A stretch of DNA of 64,000 nucleotides from Collybia mongolica (Eukaryota > Basidiomycota > Agaricomycetes > Agaricales > Clitocybaceae), in assembly GCA_013420905.1 (NCBI GenBank), contig JAAXNY010000009.1, forward strand, positions 1,922,001 to 1,986,000, given 5' to 3'. The notes under the pieces are model-generated. The model was not told the DNA's origin, did not search any database, and saw only the letters and a program-made list of their open reading frames with translations. Position 1 is the stretch's first letter. Each line of letters opens with the position of its first letter. This document shows, in pieces, positions 23,936 through 36,800 of this stretch. The position numbers were made by a program, and so were the translations under genes.

Positions 23936-24310
23936 ATGGGAGAGGAACACACTTACAAGTTTGATGTGAAGGTAGAGAGGATCAGGGCCCACAATTCACC
24001 TGATGACAAATTCCCAAATAGATGACCTGCACCGGCTGCTCTGGTGCTGTTACACGCGTACTCGAGAAAGCCAAAGCCGACGGTGAGCAAAGGATATGAT
24101 CTGTTGTACAACGTCTTACCTCGATGGCTTCAGGTGTGTCTGAGTTTAAGGTTGATTTGGAGACCCAGGAAGTCATTGTGAAGGGCTCCCTTCCTTACGA
24201 CGATGTTTTGGCCAGAATCAAGAAGACCGGGAAGGAGGTGCGCCTAACGGACCTCGTTAAGACTTCGCTGACCAAATCAATAGGTCAGATCTGGGATCAC
24301 TGTTGAATGA
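23936..24310 (+). CDS. ATX1: Cytosolic copper chaperone Atx1
   Basis: Atx1 carries Cu(I) to the P-type ATPase Ccc2 in the secretory pathway. Four exons were placed: 23936-23971 (MGEEHTYKFDVK), 24022-24082 (MTCTGCSGAVTRVLEKAKAD), 24134-24237 (VSEFKVDLETQEVIVKGSLP and onward to KKTGKE) and 24284-24310 (VRSGITVE, stop TGA 24308-24310). They total 228 nt, giving 75 residues, the usual size for this family. The metal site M-X-C-X-X-C is present as MTCTGC, and the babbabb ferredoxin-like pattern of a heavy-metal-associated domain is complete, including the lysine-rich KKTGK segment expected near the copper site. The last intron (24238-24283) has a GTGCGC donor; skipping it would change the C-terminus. 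It is isolated between two gene-poor intervals. Confidence 0.93.
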
Positions 24311-24760
24311 TTTGCATGTATTGTATGTCGAATATCAATTTGCACACCTGTGGATTGTTGCACGTTCTCTCTCGCTATTGAGCGTTGTTTTGTTCGACAC
24401 ATAACATTGAAACCTTCACCAGCTGAGATGTATGCACCTATTTTTCTTGTCAAGCAGAGGCCTGAGACACTGGCCTGCTCATAATGGTTAAATCACACGT
24501 GAACCTATTTTTGCATACCCCGCAGGTTATTCAACTGAACGCATTATCCATCGTTTGAATGAACTTCTACAGAATGAGATTGAATTATATTCCCTTACGC
24601 TCGTGAAGGTTTTCTGATGGAAAACACGACCTGGTTTCTTTTCAGCGCTTTCTCAAAGGCTCGGCTTGTGTATATTCAATTACAGGATTGGCATCACGTA
24701 CTCGCATTGCGACTTTTGTGAAACTTGTTTTATATTTGTAGAAATCCAACCTAGAGTAGA

Positions 24761-24899
24761 CTATAAGACGACACAGTAAGCCTCAGTCTGTGTATAATCG
24801 ACTGTTATTATCACCGTACCTATAAGACGACACAGTAAGCCTCAGTCTGTGTATAATCGACTGTTATTATCACCGTACCTATAAGACGACACAGTAAGC
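24761..24899. repeat. 59-bp tandem repeat, 2.35 perfect copies
   Basis: Unit 1 is 24761-24819, unit 2 is 24820-24878, and 21 bases of a third copy run to 24899; the copies are identical. Each full unit includes CCTCAGTCTGTGTATAATCG followed by ACTG, in which CAGTC and GACTG form a 5-bp inverted pair. The 24-base core recurs a third time in the hairpin at 24953-24976. No coding function is apparent. The perfect identity points to recent duplication. Confidence 0.95.
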
Positions 24900-24950
24900 T
24901 ATAGTACAGTAATGAGTAAATGTCCGAATGATAAGTAAGGAAAACGGCTC

Positions 24951-24981
24951 ACCCTCAGTCTGTGTATAATCGACTGAGGGT
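24951..24981. repeat. Perfect 10-bp inverted repeat, hairpin with 11-base loop
   Basis: ACCCTCAGTC (24951-24960), loop TGTGTATAATC (24961-24971), GACTGAGGGT (24972-24981). The loop and inner stem are identical to the core of the adjacent 59-bp tandem repeat, while the outer stem is extended to 10 bp. Confidence 0.9.
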
Positions 24982-26091
24982 GTCTGCATGGTAAAGTAAG
25001 GTATATATATGTATGTGAGATAAAGAGAGACCGCAATAAAGGAAATGAGAAAGAGGCGGAGAATGATCGACGCGGCCATGGACAAAGGGCGTCCACGGTG
25101 CCGCATCAAATGTTTGTAGATTCTGTGCTTTCACTGGGCAACTTGACTTAGGCGTCGCATGGCTTTAGACAGAAGCTTCAGTCATGATTACAGATCTGCC
25201 ATCTGGAACGCAACGAGATGGTCATTAGATACAATACCCTGCAGAGGGAGGAACGCAATATCGATATACTTACTATCACTGATTGAGCTTCGCAAATTTT
25301 TACAAGATTAGTGAATTACTTGACATCCACTTGAGAGAATCCTTCAATTCTTGCATCAGACACAAGCCCAATATCACAGCTTTAATAATTTACAGTTTCT
25401 ATGTTTTAAAGTAAGGGGAAGGTGGATGCCAGCGTGTAATTCCATTTTCACTGGGTAGCAAAAATCATAACGCTACGGGTCACACCAAGATTTCAATCTC
25501 AGGAAGGGTGTTGATGGGGCGGAGTTAAATTTTCGGCCAGGAAACCATGTCCATTTGTCACACACAAATTTTAATGTGCTCATGTTCAACCATATCAATT
25601 ATGATAGTCTCGGAGAAATATATAGTAGCTTTATATGTTTCAAGACACGTTAGACTTCAAAGGTTTAAGAGAACAATGTATTTTCACAGCCTTTGGAGGA
25701 TTATAAAGTGAGAAAATGCAACATTTTGGTAATATATCTGAACATTGATGATTTTACGAACGGGATATGAACGAGAAAAATATGGATTATAATACAAGAG
25801 ACATAAACACACCCGATCTGTGAGCGATCAGTCTCCGATGTAAGTTGTTGTGCATATCAAGGCCGATTTGCAAAACTGGGTGAGTTTGTAAAACTCGGTC
25901 AGTATAGTGAGTGTGTGTATGTTGGTTTCGCGGTCCGACTCAACGGGTCAAACATCTACAATTGTGGCTTCCCCACCTAATCTGCTCGAGGCTTTTAGTC
26001 TTGTTTTCTTTTCAAAACGTCCGCCTTGTTTTCTGTGCTCAGGCCTTTGCGCCGCTCAATTCATCCGCTATTTGACCTGAGAAAATCAAAA

Positions 26092-28448
26092 ATGTCAACA
26101 GACAGCGGCATAACTATCCCGGATGGATTTACACTTCACACTGAGAATAACTCCCACATTCTTCGGTCGTCCAATGAAGCCTTTCTGAATCCAGTTCAAG
26201 AGTTCAATCGGGATATTAGTGTTGCTTGCATTAAGGTATGGAGTGAAGAAATGAACAAGATAAAGGAGGTGAGGTGGAAATGGGCCCGAGAAAAAAAGGC
26301 TAAAAAGGCTCAAGACGGAGCCACAAAGAAACGCAAAGGTTCGTCGTATATTTTCAATCCGATCATCTCTAAACGTTAGAACACGATAGTGGGTGAGGGT
26401 GATGTTCAAGTCGCAGGCGTCAGCGAACCACTGGAATCAGAAATATATGACCCGCCTGCGATAGAAAGGGAACATACTAACAAACCTTTGGACAACTTGG
26501 ATGTCCACGTCGGGAAAGCGCCAGAGGTGACTTTTCCATCGTCCTTCACATACGGTTCTATTGATTGTAATAAGTCTTACAAGTTTGTCTTACTTGAGGC
26601 GCTTTCGGCGACTGGGCTTCGTTCGATTCGTTACGCCAAGGAGATACCTCTCGTAAAGTCAGCAAGGGCCTTAATTACTATTCACAATCACCTTATCCAA
26701 CCATAGATATGTTATCGCCAATGACCTCTCATCATCGGCAACGGCAGCTATGAGGCGTAATATAGAGCTCAATGGGCTTGGATCAATGTCTGGGATCTTA
26801 CCAGGGGGCTCCGAAAATATTCAGGTTTCCCTAGGAAAGATTAGGGTTAACGAGGGGGATGCATGGTATGTACGTTCGTTACTTCATTGTTGATTAACTG
26901 AATGTTGTGCGTAATTCAGTACCCTCATGTACTCTCATCGCGAAGACAAAAATCGAGTTGATGTGGTTGATCTTGACCCTTACGGCACAGCGTCTCCTTT
27001 CATTGATGCTGCGGTGCAATGTGTAAAAGACGGAGGTTGGTCCACAATACGATCCAGAGTTACATCGTGACAGCAGTTGATGATAGGACTACTCTGTGTT
27101 ACATGCACTGACCTTTCCGTACTAGCGACAACCAATTATCCCGAAAAATGGTCAGTGCCTCGAACATCATCCAGACAGTACACTCATACCCATCGATAGC
27201 TTCTCAAACTATGGCGGAGTGCCTGTAAAGGCGGAGTACTGTCACGAAGCTGTATGTTGTACCTATTGACTCATTAAGTTCAATCTCACATAGTGTATCT
27301 AGGCCCTTCGTCTGGTACTTCACACAATCTCAACGTCTGCATCGAGGTACGGGCGCTATATTGAGCCTCTCTTATCATTGTCTATCGACTTTTATGTGCG
27401 CATCTTTGTCCGTATAAAGACTGCTCCCCTTGAAGTGAAGAAAGCCCTGACGTATGTCTCTCTGCACGTCCTTTAAGGAGCTCACGTCGTTTTCAACTCC
27501 ATCATGGCAGCAAGACATCTACATATCATATTTGCTCAACATGCCAATCGTTTTTCGAACAACCCCTCGGTAAAGTCATTGAGAAAATGCACGAACCTTC
27601 TGGAAACGTCAATCACCTTTTCAAAATCCAACACGGTCCTTCTGTGACAGAAAAATGTCCACATTGTGAATCGGCATTACATGTACGAGTTGATAATTCA
27701 GTGCTTCCTTAGTTGTAGTTGATAATCTTCCGCAGATAGCTGGACCAATGTGGTCAGGTCCCATACACGACACCGAATTTGTGACTAAGGTTCTTGAACA
27801 CTTGGAACTGAACCAAGATAAGTACGGTACCTCGACGCGTATGAAAGGGATGCTCACCGTCGCGAAAGAAGTTTGTATAATTCTCAAATTATAGACCCGA
27901 TTATTGACCTCAGGTTGGTCTAGGAAATCCATACCCCGTTCTACTTCACGCCTGCCAAAATAGCCAGTTTCTTCCATTGTACCACCCCCCCACTTGACGA
28001 CGTAGCGTAAGTGGTGACTGTCGAGATTTTCATTCTGTTCACTCTAATCTTATCAGCCTAGCTCCGCACTACTCCACGCTGGTCACAAAATTTCACGGTC
28101 CCATGCTTGTCCGGGTTCGCTTAAAACGACTGCAAAACGCGAGGATATCCATAATGTTTTCCGTTCTTGGATAGAACTAAACCCAGTGAAAATGGAAAAC
28201 ATCTCAGAGGCATCTCCGGCACGAAAACTGCTCGCGAAACCATCCAGGCAAGTGCTCTGCACTGTGGACAGTTATTTTTCGCTGACTCTTGATACAGCTT
28301 CATAGCTAACTTCGAACGGCATCCGGATTCTGTTACACAATCAGGCAAAGTGAAATTGGTGCGGTACCAGGAGAACCCTACCCCTAACTGGGGACCAGGA
28401 ACGAAAGCCGTACCCGGAAGCAGCACAAAACGGAAACGGAACGATTAG
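26092..28448 (+). CDS. TRM1: tRNA (guanine26-N2)-dimethyltransferase Trm1
   Basis: Trm1 dimethylates G26 of cytosolic and mitochondrial tRNAs using S-adenosylmethionine. First ATG 26092 ([20 protein letters not shown]), followed by [20 protein letters not shown], the family N-terminus. Later exons contain [18 protein letters not shown] (SAM-binding motif I), [40 protein letters not shown] (catalytic DPYG motif), [12 protein letters not shown] and [21 protein letters not shown] zinc-binding-like pair of CxxC motifs follows (HICSTCQSF and EKCPHCESA). The C-terminal domain ends STKRKRND with a basic tail, stop TAG 28446-28448. The frame stays open for about 30 codons upstream of the ATG without another ATG and encodes an Arg-rich stretch; see findings. 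It converges on STE11, with 138 bp between stops. Confidence 0.93.
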
Positions 28449-28586
28449 ATTGTGGGATGTAAGTGAAGCCATGGGGAATAACACAAAAAATTATACAATG
28501 CTGGGTTTATCCTTATTCGAGGTTACAAGGGGATTCGATGTGATGCACAAAGGAGAAGCAATAGGAGGATTAATAAGTTTTGCCAT

Positions 28587-31500
28587 TCAAGCAGCCTCGG
28601 GAGCAATGAAATGGGCCTTGGTAGCGCTCCTTGAGGATTTCTTGGATATCCAAGGATGTGATAATAGTTCCGATGCGGAAGGCCTAGCTTCGTGATCTAA
28701 TTCGAATGTGAGCTGCAAGAATTCCTGAGCTTCGGCAGAAATATCGGATGGAATCGTCGGTTTCGCGGATGAGCCAATCTGTGAGAAATGTTTTCAGAAA
28801 AAAATGCTAATCTAGAAATGAACATTTTGCGGTACCTTGAAGATCGCTTGCATTTGAGTTAGTTGAGCCCAAGGATGCTCACCAGTCAACATTTCAACGA
28901 CCAAACACCCTACACTCCAGATGTCAGCTTTCCTTGTGTGACCGCTCTGCTTCACGACTTCGGGCGCCATCCAAAAAACGGAACCCTGTAAAGAGGGTCG
29001 ATTTACTCTGTTCCCGGTGAGAAGATCTGTAGATGTTATAAGAAATGGCACAAGAGGTTGCTTTTAAAAACTCACTGTCGTCCACTTTCTTGGAAATACC
29101 GAAATCCGATATTTTGATGCCACCTTTGTTGTCTACAAGGATGTTGGCACCTTTAATGTCTCGATGGATGATGTCCCGCTCATGGAGATAGTTGAGACCT
29201 TCCAAGATTTGACGAACAAAGTTCTTAACCAAGGTCTCTTCGAAAGCGCCGTAGTTACGCAATAAGGCGGTGACAGAACCGCCTGGTACATACTCTAAGA
29301 AAATGTTGAGATACTCATCGTCGATTGACGAATCTGTACAGCAGTTAGTTTCAGATGCATGAGGTCATAAAGTAATTCTGTTATTGACGAACAAAGGTAT
29401 TGAACGATATTCTCGTGCTGGAGATTTTTGAGTAGTTCAATCTCGCGTTCCAAAGCGCTAAGCATGCTTTTCTTGCGTTCCTGATTAGGCGCTGATCCAG
29501 TTGGTAATTCGACTTGTTTGACAGCCATAAGGAGGCCATTGGATGCGTCCATTCCTAGGTAAACTTTACCAAAGGAACCAGCACCAATGAGAGCACCCTT
29601 GATCCATTTGTTCGCTAGCAGATAGGGTTAGTCGTGGGATCGTGTTATACACATGTTTAGTAGTAACACTGTACCTCCCCGTGATGTTACAGCCTCTGGT
29701 GCTTCATCTTCAATATCATCGTTCAGTATCGTCTCATCATCATCCTCAAGCGGCTCAAAGACTTTCTTTTCCTCTTCTAATTCATCTTCCATTTCCTTAG
29801 GCACGTCCTCTACGGTGTCACTGTCGAGCGCATCGTCAGAGTCAACTCTTGTCCACTCTTCGATGTCAGAAGCATGATCGGCGCTGACGCTTGCTCTGCG
29901 ACTCTCTACTTCAGCAGTGATTTCATCGACGGTCATGAGACTAGCAGTATCAGAACGGTCCCGTTTGCTCCTCAACTCTGTCATGTAGCTTAGGCGCCTT
30001 GAAGCGATCGACGTGGCTCGAGAAGCTGGCCTTGATGTGCGACGACCAGTAATACTATCAAAGGAGTCCGAGAAAGACTCGCTAGGGAAAGGTATTGGTG
30101 GCAAAAGTTGTGGGGTTTCAGCCAAAGCTGAAGAAGTAGGAATGTCTTGTTCATCGCCTGCATGAAGATCCACTGATCGACCATCGTCCGTGGATAGAGA
30201 CATCCTAGGGATCTCTTCGGTGGGGCTCTGATCTGTTGATGAGTCGTTGAATGAAGTAGGCTTTTCAGGCAGAGGCGGGGGCGGGATAGAGGAAAATGAA
30301 GTCCGCGTCGGTGACATTGAAGATCGTGTTTGCGAGCCCTGTGTGCTGCTGCTAAATCTCGAGTGAAGTGGAGGGTTATATGACACTGTACTGTCTCGCC
30401 TCGTGGAAGAAGCCGTGCTGCTTCGCATCATCATACTATGTCGCGCAGTCCGCTCTAGGACCTTCTTCTCAGTGAAAGGGAAATATTCCGTCAGATGTGT
30501 TGTGATAAGTTCACTTGGTGGCCGTTGTCCGAAAAAATTTCGCAGTTTAGACGGCCTCTTCGCGTTGTGAACAGCGGGACTCAGCACTCCGGACGTCGGT
30601 GAAGGAGGGTCCAACGCTTTCTCCGGGTCTCGTACGCCTAGTCCACTCAATATACTGATCGAACTTGCGCGCTTAGTGCTTTTGCTCGTTTGGGCCGGGG
30701 GCGGCAACTTTCCCGGTGCTGGTGAAGAGCTTTCGCTACGATCGTCGAATCGTTTGGCGATCCTGCGGATGGTCAAGTTGAGTTTGCGTGTCGGATGATC
30801 GGGGGAGGAGAGGCATATCGATAAGAGCTCTGCCTCTGTCAGAAGAGCTCCTGCCATACATGTAAGTGTAGATTATAGGAGGCTGTCAGTACAAAATGAT
30901 ACGTACCAGGACCATCCTGGTATGCACCAGCGCCATCGTCTTGGACCTTGCCTAAATAAACTCCCCAGCCATCAATGCTCAAGCCGCCTTCCTCGGTTTG
31001 AATGTGATCTCCACCATCTAAATCAAAGCCCCTCTGTGGCCCCTTCCCAAACTTCTTGAGGACTTTTTCGAGAATCTCGACTCCCCCAGCACATGTTGCA
31101 ACATCGATCGTCGACGACAAACCCTCTTCTGGAAGCTGGAATTTCACCAGTTTGCGGCGCAGGGCATCAAGAGGTAGCGCGGAGCTATGAGAGGAAACAT
31201 TTGGATTGAAAGCGCCACGTCCAACGGTATATGCTACGGAAGGGGGAGATGGTGTTCCTGAGGTCGAGCTATGCTGCGTCATGAATGACTCTGCAATGGG
31301 AGAAAGATTATAGTTTTGTGCCGCCTGTTGTTGGGCTGCCGTTGGTGCCAATTGTGCGTTCGCATACGGGTGGCTGTTTACTGTAGCAGGCCGCTGCGGG
31401 AGCTTGGCCATAGGACTTGGTCCTACAGGCGAGCTTAAACCAAGAGAGCCGTTTCGGACATGTGCAAGCGCATTCGCAGCAGGCCTTGGCGTGCGATTGG

Positions 31501-32572
31501 GAGGGAGTGGGGAAGTTGATCGAGGGACATTGCCCTTCCCCCCACCGGCGTTCCCGGGACGAGGATCCGCAGGTAGGTGATATCCAGTCCAGTTACTGGC
31601 TGATGACGGAGTAAGAAGATCGCGGTTCTGGGGAGCAGGGGGCAGGCCTTGAACAGTATATGATGGTGCTGGATCAGATTGGGTGGGAGTCCGTCGGCCA
31701 CTAAGCGCCATCCCATTCTGCTGTCGGATGGCAGAGCGGTTAACGGGGGGGAGGGGTGGTTTGCCAGCTGGTGGGGGCGGTAACGGAGGAAGGTTCGTTC
31801 GGGAAGCAGCGGGTAATACATTGTTGGACGTACCGCCCTGAGAGGTGGTTTGAGTTGGACCAGGTAGGGGTAAAGGTCTGATATTGGGTGTCGGATTTGG
31901 TCGGCTGGCAGAATCAGGCTCAATGCGGGGAAGGTCATTTCGATTGGTATTGGGATTGAGTTGTAATGGTGCAGGTCTACCACTTCGAATCGCCAAACGT
32001 GTACCCTGTGTTGCGTCCGTTTTTTCAGCCGTACCGGCGTTCCTGTCATAAGGCAGCGTCGACCTTGCCTCCATAGCATGATCTAGTCTAGGCCGGTTAA
32101 CTTCAAGGGTTGGAGTTGATACTGAGCGAGATGACGATCTTTGCCTCAAAGCTTTCACTGCGTTGACAATCCTGAGCCGGTCTCCAATGCTCGAAACCCC
32201 CATCTCTTTTAATGTAACCTGGTCCAACTCTAGAAGGATGTCTCCCCTGATATCATTAGCTTTGAAAGTGGCTGCTAGGTTTCCACATTTTATGTCGGAC
32301 AGCCAGCGAGCGACGTGGCTATCTGACCAAGTACGGATAAAATCGGTCCATTGTACACCTGGTGGAGGTTCGAGGAAACCCCCAGGATGGTTCAATGTAG
32401 GTGTTACTGGAAATGGTGCATTCTGGCCGCGGATGGTGGGATTTAAGTTGATAAATGAACGAGATGATTGTTGGTTGGTGAACTGGGATGTGGGGGATGC
32501 TGGGGAGGAAGGTTTTGGGGGAGAAGGGTTGTCCAGGCCGTGGAAGGTGCCATTCGCAGTCATGGCAGCCAT
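28587..32572 (-). CDS. STE11: MAPKKK of the Ste11 type (SAM, RA, kinase domains)
   Basis: Ste11-type kinases activate the MAPK cascades for mating, filamentation and osmotic stress. Start ATG 32570-32572 ([20 protein letters not shown]; a second in-frame Met is four codons on). Order of domains: SAM domain at about residues 79-143 ([32 protein letters not shown]), a Pro/Ser-rich linker, an RA (Ras-association) domain from about residue 471 ([28 protein letters not shown]), a long Ser/Thr-rich acidic linker, then the kinase: AVKQVELP (ATP lysine), [53 protein letters not shown]. The C-terminus reads [14 protein letters not shown] and ends IAPEAA, stop 28587-28589. Length is about 1,200 residues. 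All catalytic residues are present. In the smut Ustilago the counterpart is Ubc4/Kpp4. It is divergent from AGS1 across 1.28 kb. Confidence 0.94.
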
Positions 32573-33851
32573 TATAGGCAGAGGTTGGTGATGCTACTTT
32601 TTGCGCAAATGTTAATTTGGCAGATGGCAGTTTCCAGTGACCAACGCTACGAATCGGACAGTCTAGTCTGGTCAGTCCTAGTAAGAATTTCGGTCGTTAC
32701 TTTACACCCAAACCCAGTTTCGGTGGTCAAAGTCGTGTTTACTACACCTCAGAGGCTTGTCCTTTTTCGAGACAACGTCCGAAAAGTACAAAGGAGCAGT
32801 TGTTTTTTGTTTTTTTGTTTTCGAGGCCACTATGAGCGGCGTGAGCCGTGGTGATCGATGGGGCGCGCACTAATAGATGCGATGTAGTAGTGCACACTTT
32901 ATTTTACATACAACGATGCCCAACGACGACCACAACGAGCCAGCCCCGGTGACCTGCGGACACAGCCTTGCCTTGACAACGGCGAACACTTAGTCAGCCA
33001 ACTCCATCTCGGCCCTGACACTTGTGATGTTTGCAAATTTGAATATTCACCCTGAAACGATCTACAATCAACTAGCCACTGTCACCGCCGTGAACATCGT
33101 CAAGTCAAGCTCGACGGCTGCATAATTGGGCGCGGGTACAAGCGCTGAGGCTTTTGTGTAAAAATCACTTGTACTTATGTCGATAGCTAAACGTTGAATG
33201 CGCAATACGGTCTGGGCAGTGGGCGGCGCCAGCACAGAAACCTTTATAAGTAGCATACAAGATGTCTCCTAGTGGTGGGACTTGTTAATAGCTATATTGT
33301 AATACAACAGTACGGGAGGCAACGTCTCGCTGTTTCTATTGACGGGACAATTACCTAGCAATCACACAAACGGTCCTGTCAAGATCTTAACCCATAGCCG
33401 CTGAGATTCAACCTAACTGCTTTCGGAAAATTATTGAATGGACAAGGCTTTGTCGGTCTCTCTTGACTGAAGGTGACTTGGCATGGTTTATTGCGTGAAT
33501 GAATGATAGGAGGCGGTCATAAATGCACCAAGCGTGAAAGATATCGTATGCATGGGAGTGGTGTGGTGTAACTAAATGGCGTAGTAAACGTGGATCAGAT
33601 TCATAATGCGATAAGTGACGGCCTTTCAGCGCCGCCTTGTCAACAAACATCGCCCGTGTTTGCGTTGGACAGTCACAGTTTCCTTTCTTTTTTTTTTTCC
33701 ATATACCTCGCGTAATCCAATCCTTCAAAACTCCTGAGCTTCGGTGCTAGGTGCCTATCGTAATTCCCTTTCTTTCCTATATTACCAACTCCACGATACG
33801 CCTCCGTCGTTCCTCCAGTCACTTCAGGATAGAGTCCTCTCCTAAGCCACG
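32573..33851. other. Divergent promoter interval STE11-AGS1
   Basis: 1.28 kb between two divergent start codons. It holds T-rich tracts (32804-32822) and C/T-rich sequence near 33760-33850 just before the AGS1 start, as in many fungal promoters. Two minus-strand ORFs (33068-33256, 33408-33728) have no recognisable features. One ACAAAGGAG word (32788-32796) is close to the Ustilago pheromone-response element ACAAAGGGA but is not exact. Confidence 0.45.
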
Positions 33852-36800
33852 ATGCGGTTTGCTACCGCTCTTGCCATCCTTCCCTTGTTAGCGCAATTTG
33901 CCTTCGCCTCTCCGTATCGAGAAGACCTTCTTGACTATAACCTCAATGTCAACAAGAACGCCAAATCTCCTCTCGAATATGACGCTTCGAGACCGAATGC
34001 CACATACACTCCGTCGCCAGCCAATTGGCGAGCCCTGCCCGTTTATACCATATTATTGGATAAGTTCGCCGATGGCGACCCCTCCAACAATGATTATTTT
34101 GGCACAATGTTCGAGAACGATTACCGGGAAACTCAACTTCGGTATGGTGGAGACCTAAAAGGCCTCGTTTCGCGATTGGACTACTTGCAGGGAATGGGTG
34201 TCCGAGTCATATTCATTTCTGGAACTCCCTTCTTGAACATGCTTTGGCAGGCCGACAGTGCGTTTTATCATTCCGTGCTCTTCGGCAGTGTGTTGATTTG
34301 GGAACAGGTTATTCTCCCCTCGATCTCAGTGTACTTGATCCTCATTGGGGAACAATCGCGGATTGGCGGGACACCATTGACCACATCCATGCCCGTGGCA
34401 TGTACCTTATGGCGGATTTCACGGTTGGGACTATGGCGGATTTAATTGGTTTTGAAGGGTGGGTGATCTATCCATTACATATTGAGTATAAGTTAACATT
34501 GTCCAACATGTAGAAATCTCAACACAAGTACACCTTTCGATCTAAACGAATATAATGCTGTATGGAAGAATCCTCGCTACGTACCGTGGAATTTTACAGA
34601 GTATCGTGACTTTAATGTGAGCACATCACTCCATGGCGTAAAGACAGTCCTAATTGCCAAGAATAGATTAACAATGAGCGCAATTCTTCTTGTGTGCTAC
34701 CCAAATTTTGGGAAGATAGTGGCCAGGTTGTCACCGTGGAGACTAATGGCTGCCTTAACTCAGACTTCGACCAGTATGGTGACATGGAAGCCTTCGGTGT
34801 GCATCCAGACTGGCAGCGCCAGCTGTCCAAGTTTGCATCCGTGCAAGACCGTCTTCGCGAGTGGAAACCTGAGGTTATGGCCAAACTCCAAGTCTTCTCC
34901 TGTATGGCAATAAAATCCCTCGATCTGGACGCCATTCGTATCGACAAGGCCACGCAGGTGACGGTTGATGCTCTCGCGGCATGGTCCTCTGGTACCCGGG
35001 CTTGCGCATCAGCTCTTGGTAAGAAGAACTTTCTGATAACAGGTGAAGTTACTGGCGGAGACACGTTTGGGTCGCTTTATATGTAGAGTGTTTTTATTCT
35101 TATTCTTGGATTGAAAGGCTGAACTGGACTGCTTAGTGGTCGAGGGCGTACACCAACGATGCTTCCACCAGGCTTCTTGGCCGCTGCAAATGTCACAGCC
35201 AAAGACAATTACTTCCTTCGCGACCAGCCCCTGAATGCATTGGACGGGATAGCGTTTCATTACTCTGTATACCGCGCTATCGCCCGATTCCTTGGAATGG
35301 ACGGGAATCTTCAGGTTGCATATGATATTGACACCAATTTTGTCACGGCCTGGAATCAGATGTTCGTAAACAACGATTTCTTGAACCCATCCACCAGCCT
35401 CGTGGACCCTCGACATATGTTTGGCACGAGCAATTTTGATATCTTCAGGTGGCCAAGTTTGGAGAACGGAACACAAAAGAGCGTTTTGGCAACATTTATC
35501 ACAACATTGGTGATGCCCGGGATTCCCCTTGTGAGTTTTTATTCGGTGACATCGTTGACTGATTTCTAACTCGATCCTAGTTGTTTTATGGCGAAGAGCA
35601 GAACTTTTATCTTTTTGATAACGGCGCATCTAATTACCTCTATGGGTATGTTTATTGCTAATTTTTTAGCTCGTGAAATCTGATGAAGATATTTTAGGCG
35701 TCAAGCGATGACAAGCAACCAAGCATGGAAGCGCCACGGATGTTACACTCTCGGTTCAGAGCAGTACTTCAACATGCCCCTTGAAAAATCGCTCCTTGGA
35801 TGCCACGACAACTGGAATGCCCTCGATCACTTCGACCCAACCGCCGATTCACGGCGTATGTTTGCTCAGTTTCATCACCTCCGAACTGTTTACGGAGCCT
35901 TACAGGATGGCTTCAATCTCGTACAACGTGGAAATTGGACATACTACATTGAGAGACCTGGTTCCAACGGCACCGCTACGGAGATGGGACTATGGTCTGT
36001 GTCCAGGGCCGGTATTCCCAATGTTCAGGAGCTACAGGGCACCTTCCAGGATCAAGTCTGGTTGCTTTACACCAATGAAAATGCCACTCAAACGTACACG
36101 TATGACTGTAGAGGTGATCTCTGGATCTCGTCCCCATACACATCCGATACAGTAGTTCGGAATCTTTTCGCCCCTTACGAGACTTATAACCTCCAAGCTT
36201 CGCTGTCATCATTCTTCAATAATAGCAGGGCTCCCTGGTTCGGTTGTCTTCCTTCTATCACAATGGATGGGTATGGATATAAAGCCCTCGTCCCCGTTGA
36301 CCAATGGACTGCCCCCCTTCCCGCTATTACCAAGTTTATTCCTGGACACGACCATCGTATTCTTGCCGACCCCACAGATGTCAATGCGACAACAGTCGAT
36401 ATATCGTTAGAATTCAACGTGGCAATGGATTGTGACAGCGTTACTCAAAGCATCACCCTCGATATAACATCATCTGGTAAGGGTGGAATCCCCAAGTTAA
36501 CCAATATCAATTGTGGCGTTGTGGCTAAACCCGATCCTGCCCGGCTTCCTGGAGGTGCAACTTCTATCTGGGCTTGGTCCGCGACCTTGCGAGAGTTCCC
36601 TGATGGTGTGCTAACTATCAATGTGAACAATCCCTCTGCCGCAAGCGGGAATTTCTCTACAGGGGTATGGTAATTCAACTTCAACAACGCTAGAAAATCG
36701 CTAATAATTTCCCTTAGGCAATTGATCACCTACTCTTACGGAAAGGTTCTTTGGATAATGTTATGATATTCCCTGAATCAGACTATGATTCAACTGGATC

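Larger units (their letters stand above)
24311..26091. other. Gene-poor interval between ATX1 and TRM1
   Basis: About 1.8 kb, AT-rich. It contains the 59-bp tandem repeat (24761-24899) and the hairpin (24951-24981). Minus-strand ORFs across 24879-25109 run through the repeat and are judged spurious. From 25200 to 25980 nothing was recognised apart from a short imperfect direct repeat (GTTTGCAAAACT/GTTTGTAAAACT type) near 25868-25890. Confidence 0.5.

Noticed and set aside
24879..25109. Small minus-strand ORF ending in CVVL, like a CaaX pheromone precursor
   Set aside because: The C-terminus is encoded by the tandem repeat itself, the peptide contains a long hydrophobic segment not found in fungal pheromone precursors, and the processing motif is absent. 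The CaaX match is probably chance.
29653..29877. Serine-rich plus-strand ORF
   Set aside because: Antisense shadow of the acidic linker of STE11.
32788..32796. Pheromone-response-like word ACAAAGGAG upstream of STE11
   Set aside because: One mismatch from the Ustilago element and only one copy; such words are expected by chance in 1.3 kb.
33068..33728. Two minus-strand ORFs between STE11 and AGS1
   Set aside because: Neither has a recognisable motif or convincing splice partners; the interval is better explained as a divergent promoter.
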